A stretch of DNA of 8,740 nt, taken from XYA12-FULL-58-9 sp001798605. Lineage in GTDB: Bacteria; Myxococcota; XYA12-FULL-58-9. The notes beneath the pieces were generated by a model that did not search any database, had not been told where the DNA came from, and saw only the letters and a list, made by a program, of their open reading frames with translations. Position numbers and translations under genes: made by a program. How positions within the stretch are numbered: the first letter of the stretch is position 1; every line of letters starts with the position of its first letter. The DNA is taken from the NCBI GenBank assembly GCA_036736205.1, contig DAINMX010000265.1:1-8740 (forward strand), written 5' to 3'. Of the stretch, positions 1 through 5,607 are shown piece after piece.

Positions 1-195
1 GAATGCGTGGGACGTCCTGGAACATGTACCAAATCAGACCGGTGCGAATGTCGTTGGCTGTATGCCTTGATCAATCGGCGCATCACCGACGTCCTCGAGG
101 AGATCTCCCTTGAGGAGCTTGCAAACAAACGCGAGACCAGAGGCTTGCTCGATGACTGCGAGCCATTTGGTCACGCTTGTCCCGAGCCTCAATGA
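1..195 (+). CDS. Possible 3' end of an unrecognised gene at the left edge
   Basis: This frame is open from the first base to a TGA at 193-195 and would give about 64 C-terminal residues, beginning outside the window. The middle part (around residues 19-50) is rich in Leu, Glu and Arg, and its codons tend to end in G or C, as in the genuine genes downstream; this is the only sign of coding. I recognise no family, motif or membrane segment. The opposite strand also has an open frame here (34-267), so either or neither could be real. The frame overlaps no part of the macro-domain gene if that gene starts at 224, but would overlap a longer version starting at 152 or 110. Confidence is low. Confidence 0.2.
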   Translation, partial: ECVGRPGTCTKSDRCECRWLYALINRRITDVLEEISLEELANKRETRGLLDDCEPFGHACPEPQ

Positions 196-223
196 CGCTC
201 GGCAACATTCTTGGGGTGCATTC

Positions 224-772
224 ATGTGCGCAGAAAATCGCGAGAAGAAGGTTAACGGTAGAACCATCCGGTTGCTTCAACACGACATCACCCTGCTAGA
301 GGGCGTCGATGCGTTTGTGTTCTACGCGCAGCACGATCTCAGGCTCGGCTCCGGTTGGGGCAACGCGATCATGTCACGCGGCGGACCATCGATCCAAAAA
401 GAGCTGGACGCGCTCGGCAGAATCGAAACCTGTCAAGTGGTTGTAACCGGCGCTGGGGAGTTGAAAGCGAAGCACATCCTTCACGCTGTGGGCCCCCGTT
501 TCCAAGAGGCCAATCTCGAGGCCAAGTTGAAGAAGACTGTCAGCGAAGTCCTCGCGCAGGCTGACAAGGCGGGGCTCGAGTCATTGGCCATACCGCCAAT
601 GGGTTATGGGTTTTACGGTGTGCCGTTGCCGATGACCGCCAAGGTTATGGTCGACACGATCAAAGAACATCTCGAGTCGCACAAGGACAGCAAACTGAAA
701 GATGTCGTGATCTGTCTCAACGACAAACGCGAAATCGCACCATTTGAATCAAGGTTGTCGGCGCTCAACTGA
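224..772 (+). CDS. Variant macro-domain (ADP-ribose-binding) protein
   Basis: A 182-residue soluble protein that is essentially one macro domain. Macro domains bind ADP-ribose or related nucleotides, and many remove ADP-ribose from proteins. Visible family marks are HDIT near residue 20 (usually GDIT), VDAFVFYAQ near 28-36, a Gly-rich loop LGSGWGNAI at 41-49, IxHAVGP at 85-91 and the second phosphate loop PPMGYGFYGVP at 124-134. The usual NAAN motif with the Asn important for hydrolysis is replaced by FYAQ, so binding seems likelier than hydrolysis (inference). I chose the ATG at 224 because GGGGTG lies 5 bases upstream of it and the domain begins soon after. In-frame ATGs at 110 and 152 would add 38 or 24 residues with no resemblance to the fold. 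It precedes the redox operon by 49 bp and may be its first gene, though a link in function is not shown. Confidence 0.75.
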   Translation: MCAENREKKVNGRTIRLLQHDITLLEGVDAFVFYAQHDLRLGSGWGNAIMSRGGPSIQKELDALGRIETCQVVVTGAGELKAKHILHAVGPRFQEANLEAKLKKTVSEVLAQADKAGLESLAIPPMGYGFYGVPLPMTAKVMVDTIKEHLESHKDSKLKDVVICLNDKREIAPFESRLSALN

Positions 773-810
773 GACCGGCATTGAAACCGTTGGAAAACTA
801 CCAACCGTTT

Positions 811-817
811 GGAGGAG
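811..817 (+). promoter_or_regulatory. Strong Shine-Dalgarno of the cytochrome b gene
   Basis: GGAGGAG lies 4 bases before the ATG at 822. It fixes the start at 822 rather than the longer in-frame start at 744, which lies inside the macro-domain gene and would add 26 non-membrane residues. Just upstream, GTTGG (789-793) and CCAAC (801-805) could pair into a small 5-bp hairpin of unknown meaning. Confidence 0.75.
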
Positions 818-821
818 TACG

Positions 822-1568
822 ATGAGTGAGCAGCTCCATTTCGCCGAGCATACTCTGCAAGAGGTTGCACTGGGGTTTATGGCCCTGGTCTATTGCATCC
901 GCATCTATTGGTTCACCCGCTTCACGGCCGGCAAAGAGCGACAGCCCCCCACCGGGCCGGCGTCGACGACACCGCGCAAAGGCATTCTCTTCTCCTGGGG
1001 CATCATCGGCATGCCGTGGGCGATGGAGAGCTCCCGCAAGAACATGTTCATGTGGTTGCAGTTTGTCCTTTTCCACATGGGAGTGGTCGCGGCCATTGGA
1101 CTGTCGTTCATCATTCCGTATCTGCCCGAAGTCTTGGCCATCGCTGGTGTGATTCCAACCCTGCAAGTGTTGACCGGAACTGCTTGCGTCATCGGTGTCA
1201 TGCGCATGATTCGGCGTCTCGGCGGCAAGCACATGCGGGCCATCAGCACACCAGACGATGTGTTCTCGTTGCTCCTGTTGACGGTCTGGTTCGCGTTTGC
1301 GTTTCAGGCCGTGCCCAACAGCACCGCCAACGGCGAGTGGCAGCTGATGACGTACTTTTGGATGACAGCTTTCTTTCTTGTCTACGTGCCGTTTAGCAAG
1401 ATCTCCCATTACCTCTACTATCCTTTCACCCGTTACTACTTGGGCAAGAGCATGGGACGCCGCGGTGTCTTTCCGTTCGAGCGCGGACAACCGCAGGCAG
1501 CGCCAACAGGCACGCCCGGTGCACCTGCGTTGGCCAATGTCGGTGCCATTCAACGAGTCAAAGCCTGA
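822..1568 (+). CDS. NarI/DsrM-like cytochrome b membrane subunit
   Basis: A 248-residue integral membrane protein resembling the gamma subunit of respiratory nitrate reductase and its relatives DsrM, TmcC and HmcE. These pass electrons between membrane quinones and a partner iron-sulfur protein. Five hydrophobic helices are visible at about 15-34, 77-100, 104-130, 146-165 and 175-197. His85 in helix 2 (LFHMGVV) and His196 at the end of helix 5 (PFSKISHYLYYP) match the NarI heme-ligand pair His56/His205. The positions matching the other pair (His66/His187) are Ser95 and Tyr178, so only one heme b is evident. The C-terminal tail after about 210 is Pro/Ala/Gly-rich and probably disordered. The gene directly precedes a DsrK/HdrD-like protein, the expected partner, as in DsrMK and TmcBC. 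The family call is firm; the substrate is unknown. Confidence 0.8.
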   Translation: MSEQLHFAEHTLQEVALGFMALVYCIRIYWFTRFTAGKERQPPTGPASTTPRKGILFSWGIIGMPWAMESSRKNMFMWLQFVLFHMGVVAAIGLSFIIPYLPEVLAIAGVIPTLQVLTGTACVIGVMRMIRRLGGKHMRAISTPDDVFSLLLLTVWFAFAFQAVPNSTANGEWQLMTYFWMTAFFLVYVPFSKISHYLYYPFTRYYLGKSMGRRGVFPFERGQPQAAPTGTPGAPALANVGAIQRVKA

Positions 1569-1582
1569 AACCCAATTACGTC

Positions 1583-1614
1583 TAGGTAGAAGAACAATTA
1601 GGTAGAAGAACAAT
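1583..1614 (+). repeat. Tandem duplication of a 16-bp ribosome-binding leader
   Basis: The unit TAGGTAGAAGAACAAT occurs twice, perfectly and back to back (1583-1598 and 1599-1614). The second copy runs into the ATG at 1613 of the iron-sulfur protein gene, with its last two bases forming AT of that codon. The first copy is followed by TA and carries no ATG. Each copy contains a weak purine-rich Shine-Dalgarno candidate (AGG, then AGAAG), so the duplication doubles the ribosome-binding leader of the next gene. Confidence 0.85.
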
Positions 1615-3346
1615 GGAACGATCGTACAAAGCTCAGAAAGTTATCGACCGACTCGGACAGAAGCTCAACCGGCAGGTTGTGGGTTCGTTGGTCGCTTGTG
1701 TTCACTGCGGCAACTGCACCGACTCTTGCCACTATGTGCTCGCCAATCCCGATGATCCGACATACGCGCCGGCATGGAAAGGCGATAGACTGCGCAAGAT
1801 ATTCAAAAAACATTTCGATTGGACGGGCCGCGTTGTTCCGTGGTGGGTGGGTGCCAAGAGCCCCGAGACTGACGCGGATCTTGAGGAGCTCAAGGACATC
1901 GTGTTCGGCAAGTGCACAAACTGCCGACGTTGCACCATGAATTGTCCCATGGGGGTCGACTTTGCCACCTTCAACCGCCTCACCCGCGGTTTGTTGGTTC
2001 ACGTCGGTATCATGCCCGAAGGCGTCGCGGTCGTTAGCAAGGACCAATGGGAGCTTGGCAACCAGATGGGTGTCCTCAAGGAGGATTACATCGACACGGT
2101 AGAGTGGATGAGCGATGAGCTCGTGGACGAAGTTGGCGACGACAAGGCCGCCATTCCCATCGACAAATCCGACGTCGAAGTCATGTACACCATCAATCCT
2201 CGGGAGGCGAAGTACGACCCTCGGACGATCTCCGATGCCGCCAAGATATTTTGGGCTGCTGGTGAGAGCTACACCATGCCTTCGGAGGGCTGGGACATGA
2301 CCAATTTCGGTTTGTTCTCCGGCGACGACGAGCTAGGTGGCACGGTGTCGCGACGAGTCTATGAGAAGGCACAAGCGCTAAGAGCAAAGAAGGTCGTCAT
2401 ATCCGAATGCGGGCACGGCTATCGTTCGACGCGCTGCGAAGGTGCCAACTGGGCACAGTTCGATGTCGACTTCGTGATGGAAAGCTCGGTCCAAACGATG
2501 TTGCGCTACATCAAGGAGGGCAAGATCAAGGTCGACAAATCGCTGAACATCTCCTCCTACACCTACCACGACTCCTGCAACTTCGCTCGCTCCTGTGGCA
2601 TGACCGAGGAGCCGCGCGAATTACTCAATCTTGTGGTCAGCGATTTTCGCGAGATGTACCCCAACCGTGCAGAGAATTATTGCTGCACGGGTGGCGGCGG
2701 TGCCATGTCGATGACGGAGTATACGCCACAGCGTCTCAAGTCGGCCCGGGTCAAGGCGGATCAGCTCAAGGCGACTGGTGCCAAGGTCGTGGTCACCTCA
2801 TGCCATAATTGTGTCGATGGACTCACCGACCTAATCAAACACTACGGGTTGGATATGGAAGTTACCCAGCTCGTCAATCTGGTGGCCAACAGTTTGTTGG
2901 TTGAGAAGGCTGCCGAAGTGCCAGAGGCAGAACACGCAGTTTCGACCACTCTGGCGTTTGCAGGCCGCACCATTCTCGTTGTTGACGATGAGGCTGATGC
3001 CCGCAGGTTCATTGCCACGGTTCTCGAGGACAATGGTGCAACCGTCTTGCAGGCCGTTGATGGAGACGAGGCGCTCCAGATGATGCGGGATAAGAAACCC
3101 GATCTTGTGACCCTCGACCTGTCGATGCCGGGCAAGGACGGTGGCCGGGTGTTTGAGGAGATCCGCAACGACTCTGAACTCAGCGGGGCGCGGGTTTGTA
3201 TCATCACCGGCAAACCGGAGCTGCGGCGCTTGATCTACGAACGGCCCGTCAGAGAGCCCGAGGGCTACATCAACAAGCCGATCCAAGAGGACGTGTTGGT
3301 GAGCAATCTGCGCAGAATTTTGGAGCTAACGAACAAGGCTGCGTGA
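1613..3346 (+). CDS. DsrK/HdrD-like iron-sulfur (CCG domain) protein fused to a response-regulator receiver domain
   Basis: A 577-residue cytoplasmic protein in two parts. Part one (1 to about 430) is a DsrK/TmcB/HdrD-type electron-transfer subunit. It has two ferredoxin-like [4Fe-4S] motifs (Cys29, 32, 35, 39 and Cys101, 104, 107, 111-Pro), an ECGHGYR segment at 265-271 like that of DsrK/HmcF proteins, and a CCG domain (Cys322 and Cys328, Cys357-Cys358 followed by TGGGG, Cys397-x-x-Cys400). In HdrB/HdrD such CCG domains hold the noncubane clusters that act on disulfides. Part two (about 452-574), after a short linker, is a complete receiver domain: Asp458/Asp459 acid pocket, phospho-acceptor Asp502 in TLDLSMP, Thr532 and Lys555 in INKP. 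The frame is continuous, so this is a true fusion. The preceding gene encodes its likely membrane partner and the following gene a histidine kinase. I infer that phosphorylation of Asp502 tunes electron transfer. The physiological substrate cannot be read from sequence. Confidence 0.9.
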   Translation: MERSYKAQKVIDRLGQKLNRQVVGSLVACVHCGNCTDSCHYVLANPDDPTYAPAWKGDRLRKIFKKHFDWTGRVVPWWVGAKSPETDADLEELKDIVFGKCTNCRRCTMNCPMGVDFATFNRLTRGLLVHVGIMPEGVAVVSKDQWELGNQMGVLKEDYIDTVEWMSDELVDEVGDDKAAIPIDKSDVEVMYTINPREAKYDPRTISDAAKIFWAAGESYTMPSEGWDMTNFGLFSGDDELGGTVSRRVYEKAQALRAKKVVISECGHGYRSTRCEGANWAQFDVDFVMESSVQTMLRYIKEGKIKVDKSLNISSYTYHDSCNFARSCGMTEEPRELLNLVVSDFREMYPNRAENYCCTGGGGAMSMTEYTPQRLKSARVKADQLKATGAKVVVTSCHNCVDGLTDLIKHYGLDMEVTQLVNLVANSLLVEKAAEVPEAEHAVSTTLAFAGRTILVVDDEADARRFIATVLEDNGATVLQAVDGDEALQMMRDKKPDLVTLDLSMPGKDGGRVFEEIRNDSELSGARVCIITGKPELRRLIYERPVREPEGYINKPIQEDVLVSNLRRILELTNKAA

Positions 3347-3376
3347 TTGGGTTTCTGATGGGATGGGGGTGAGGCG

Positions 3377-4816
3377 ATGGAGATGACCTACAAACAGTAT
3401 TTCGAAGCCATGCCCTGCTACGTCACGGTGCAGGACCGGGACTTGCGGGTGATCGATGGTAACGATCGCTTCCGCGAGCACTTCGGCGATTGGGACGGGC
3501 GTTACTGTTACCAGCTCTACAAGAATCGCTCGGAGCCTTGCGAGCAGTGTCCGGTGGCGAGGACTTTTGATGACGGCGAGGCACATCGCAGCGAGCAACT
3601 CGTTACCAATCTCGATGGCCGTGAGATCTCCCTTGCTGTCTTCACAACGCCCATCAAGAACGACAAAGGTGAAGTGACACAGGTGTTGGAGATGTCAGCG
3701 GACATCACCGAGATCAAACGCCTGCAACGACAGCTGAAGGAGAGCCAAGAACGGTATCGCTTGCTCTTTGAAGAGGTGCCCTGTTACATCTCCATTCAGG
3801 ACAAAGACCTACGCATTGTTGAGGCGAACCGCCGATTCCGCGAGGACTTCGGCCAGTTTCTCGGCTGCAAGTGCTACAAAACCTACAAACATCGCGATGA
3901 GGAATGTCTGCACTGCCCGGTGCAAGAGACTTTCACCGATGGTGGAGTGCACACGAGTGAGGAGGTGGTCACCGCGCTCAATGGCGATCAGATCAACACT
4001 CTTGCCTACTCGGCCCCGATCCTCGGGGATGACGGACAGATAAAATACGTCATGGAGATGAGCACGAACATTACACCCATTCGCGAGTTGCAGACCCAGC
4101 TCGAGTCGATGGGGACCATCATCAGCTCAATCTCCCACGGCATCAAAGGGATGCTCACAGGTCTCGATGGCGGCACCTACCTTGTCAATTCAGGCATGGC
4201 CAAGGACAAACCAGAGCGCGTGGCCGAGGGCTGGGACATGGTGCAGCGCAACGTTGAGCGTATTCGCGGCATGGTGATGAACATTCTCTATTATGCCAAG
4301 GATCGGCAGCCGAACTGGGAATGCCTCGGGGTGTCTGACGTCGTTCTTGATGTTGTCAAGACGATGACCGCAAAGGCCGAACGCCACAAGGTTGAACTGC
4401 AGCACGACGTACAGTTGGCGGTCGGCACGTTCGAGGCGGACTCGCAGGCGATTCGTGCACTGCTCGTCAATCTCGTAGAGAACTCTCTCGATGCCTGCGG
4501 CGCTGACCGCAAGAAGGACTCGCATTGGGTGAAGATGTCCACGCGAGGCTTCACTGACCATGTCGAGATCGAGGTCGCAGACAACGGCATTGGCATGGAT
4601 CAGGAGATCCGTGAGAAAGCATTCACGAAATTCTTTTCGTCCAAGGGGATGGCGGGTACGGGTTTGGGGCTGTTCATTTCGGGAAACATTGCCAAACGTC
4701 ATGGCGGTGACATTGACCTCGAGTCAGAGCCTGGGCGGGGGACCCGCTTTGTGGTGAAGCTGCCACGCTCACGGCCCCGAGATCCGGTGAGCCTCGTGGC
4801 AGCGGCTACCGGGTGA
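3377..4816 (+). CDS. PAS-PAS sensor histidine kinase with a repeated four-cysteine motif
   Basis: A 479-residue kinase with no membrane segment or signal peptide, so a cytoplasmic sensor. PAS 1 spans about 5-112 and PAS 2 about 127-235; they are clearly duplicates. Each has PCY near its start (Cys14; Cys136), then CY (Cys44; Cys166), then CxxCPV (Cys55/58; Cys177/180). PAS 2 has one more, Cys164. A short coiled linker (112-130) joins them. The dimerisation helix carries phospho-acceptor His254 in SISHGIKG. The ATPase domain shows the N-box (Asn365, Asn369), G1 box DNGIGM (402-407), the F-box FTKFF and G2 box GTGLGL (427-432), so it should be active. The regular cysteines suggest thiol-redox, metal, heme or iron-sulfur sensing (inference). 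The start at 3377 follows a G-rich GGGGGTGAGG stretch; an ATG two codons later is equally possible. Likely targets are the receiver fused to the upstream gene and the receiver protein that follows. Confidence 0.88.
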   Translation: MEMTYKQYFEAMPCYVTVQDRDLRVIDGNDRFREHFGDWDGRYCYQLYKNRSEPCEQCPVARTFDDGEAHRSEQLVTNLDGREISLAVFTTPIKNDKGEVTQVLEMSADITEIKRLQRQLKESQERYRLLFEEVPCYISIQDKDLRIVEANRRFREDFGQFLGCKCYKTYKHRDEECLHCPVQETFTDGGVHTSEEVVTALNGDQINTLAYSAPILGDDGQIKYVMEMSTNITPIRELQTQLESMGTIISSISHGIKGMLTGLDGGTYLVNSGMAKDKPERVAEGWDMVQRNVERIRGMVMNILYYAKDRQPNWECLGVSDVVLDVVKTMTAKAERHKVELQHDVQLAVGTFEADSQAIRALLVNLVENSLDACGADRKKDSHWVKMSTRGFTDHVEIEVADNGIGMDQEIREKAFTKFFSSKGMAGTGLGLFISGNIAKRHGGDIDLESEPGRGTRFVVKLPRSRPRDPVSLVAAATG

Positions 4817-4817
4817 G

Positions 4818-5201
4818 ATGGGGATAACAGCAAAATCGGTCCTCATCGTTGATGATGAGCATGATATTCGGCGTTTCCTCTCGACCATTCTCGAGGACGA
4901 GGGCTATCACACCACCACAGCCTGTGATGGCGAGCAGGCATTGCAGTTGCTTGAGACCTTGCTGCCAGATCTCATTACTTTGGATGTGGCTATGCCCAAC
5001 AAGAGTGGGGTGGGGACCTATCGCGCCATACGAGGAAACCGTGCCCTCGCTCACATCCCCGTCATTCTCATCACCGGCGTCGCCCCGGAGTTCCAAGAGT
5101 TCATCTCGACGCGGCGGCAGGTCCCCCCGCCAGATGGCTATTTGCCCAAGCCAGTCAATCCTGCGGAACTGGTCGCGTTGGTGGAACGACTGTTGGCGTA
5201 G
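4818..5201 (+). CDS. Stand-alone response-regulator receiver protein (CheY/Spo0F-like size)
   Basis: A 127-residue protein made of a single receiver domain with no output domain. Asp12/Asp13 form the acid pocket, Asp56 in TLDVAMP is the phospho-acceptor, Thr86 in LITG is the switch residue and Lys111 in LPKP completes the site. It closely resembles the receiver fused to the iron-sulfur protein at 1613-3346: in the first 57 aligned residues about 30 are identical by eye. Both also have a charged and proline-bearing stretch between TG and GY(L/I)xKP. Only one base separates its ATG from the kinase stop codon, so the two are probably translationally coupled. It could be a phosphate shuttle or sink competing with the fused receiver, or act by protein contact. 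Direct gene regulation is unlikely without a DNA-binding domain. Confidence 0.88.
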   Translation: MGITAKSVLIVDDEHDIRRFLSTILEDEGYHTTTACDGEQALQLLETLLPDLITLDVAMPNKSGVGTYRAIRGNRALAHIPVILITGVAPEFQEFISTRRQVPPPDGYLPKPVNPAELVALVERLLA

Positions 5202-5349
5202 CCGGTTAACAACGACTCAGAAAAGATCTTTGATGTCAGGTTTACCGTGCCGGCTGTCATGCCGGGCGAATATGACACGACAGGAGATCCGCGAGATGCC
5301 GATGCTTTGGGGATTGATATGGTTTATAAGTTAGTTTACAATATGACTC
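5202..5349 (+). other. Intergenic stretch between the redox operon and the toxin-antitoxin pair
   Basis: This 148-bp stretch holds the antitoxin promoter at its right end. It also has a perfect palindrome AAAGATCTTT (5222-5231) and a 5-bp GC hairpin (CCGGC 5250-5254, GCCGG 5261-5265) with no T-run after it, so no convincing terminator. The frame of the receiver protein stays open after its TAG for 51 more codons, to a TAA at 5355-5357, with an internal ATG at 5259 that would give 32 residues. I recognise no protein in it; it may be a gene remnant or chance. Confidence 0.4.
5314..5342 (+). promoter_or_regulatory. Sigma70-like promoter of the toxin-antitoxin operon
   Basis: TTGATA (5314-5319) and TACAAT (5337-5342) each differ from the sigma70 consensus by one base and are separated by exactly 17 bp in an AT-rich patch. 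Transcription would begin about 7 bases after the -10 box, at 5349-5350, which is the A of the antitoxin ATG or its neighbour. No Shine-Dalgarno is visible upstream of that ATG, so a leaderless mRNA is expected. Confidence 0.65.
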
Positions 5350-5362
5350 ATGATTAAACTAA
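5331..5362. repeat. Inverted repeat over the antitoxin -10 box and start codon, candidate operator
   Basis: TTAGTTTA (5331-5338) and TAAACTAA (5355-5362) are perfect 8-bp inverted copies separated by 16 bp, with arm centres 24 bp apart. The left arm overlaps the first two bases of the -10 box and the right arm lies in the first codons of the antitoxin. Phd/VapB-type antitoxins commonly repress their own operon by binding inverted repeats at the promoter, so this is the best operator candidate. It is AT-rich, so chance is possible. Confidence 0.45.
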
Positions 5363-5595
5363 ATATTCATGAGGCAAAGACCCACCTCTCCCGTCACCTC
5401 AAGAGGGTTGAAAAGGGAGAGACGATCACCCTCTGCCATCACAATATTCCCATTGCAGAAATTCGTCCCCTTGCGGCCAAGGTGACAGAGCCGAGGCCCA
5501 TTGGCTTGGCGAAGGAACGTTTTGCGGTCCCGAAGTCGTTCTTTGAGGCGCTTCCCGAAGATCTCGTTTTTGGTTTTGAGGGCAGCTCTCGCTAA
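5350..5595 (+). CDS. Phd/YefM (VapB-type) antitoxin
   Basis: An 81-residue protein of the size typical for antitoxins of the Phd/YefM fold. The N-terminus MIKLNIHEAKTHLSRHL followed by VEKGETITLCHHNIPIAEIRPL matches the family's DNA-binding half: N(I/V)HEAKTHLS, a GE step and a basic beta-hairpin. The C-terminal third (VPKSFFEALPEDLVFGFEG) is the sort of flexible acidic and aromatic tail that wraps and inhibits the toxin. The start at 5350 is set by the family N-terminus. A leaderless start is likely because the promoter ends seven bases earlier and there is no ribosome-binding site. It lies 12 bp upstream of a PIN-domain toxin in the usual antitoxin-first order, and should bind its own promoter together with the toxin. 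Confidence 0.88.
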   Translation: MIKLNIHEAKTHLSRHLKRVEKGETITLCHHNIPIAEIRPLAAKVTEPRPIGLAKERFAVPKSFFEALPEDLVFGFEGSSR

Positions 5596-5607
5596 GGCGA
5601 CAAACCC

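Noticed and set aside
34..267. Minus-strand open frame of 77 codons at the left edge
   Set aside because: No recognisable family, overlaps the start of the macro-domain gene and the competing plus-strand frame, and has no visible ribosome-binding site.
798..1613. Long minus-strand open frame (271 codons) opposite the cytochrome b gene
   Set aside because: Antisense of a clear membrane protein with a strong ribosome-binding site; the product is His/Arg-rich without motifs, as expected of a shadow.
1613..3346. Possibility that the Fe-S/receiver fusion is a frameshift or missing-stop artefact
   Set aside because: The linker and both domains are in one frame with intact motifs on each side and no sign of a compressed or homopolymeric junction, so I treat the fusion as real.
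4190..4702. Minus-strand frame of 170 codons opposite the kinase domain
   Set aside because: It lies entirely across the conserved kinase catalytic boxes of the plus strand and shows no family motif.
5250..5265. GC-rich 5-bp hairpin after the receiver gene as terminator of the redox operon
   Set aside because: The stem is short and no T-run follows, so it does not look like an intrinsic terminator. I see no convincing terminator in this gap.
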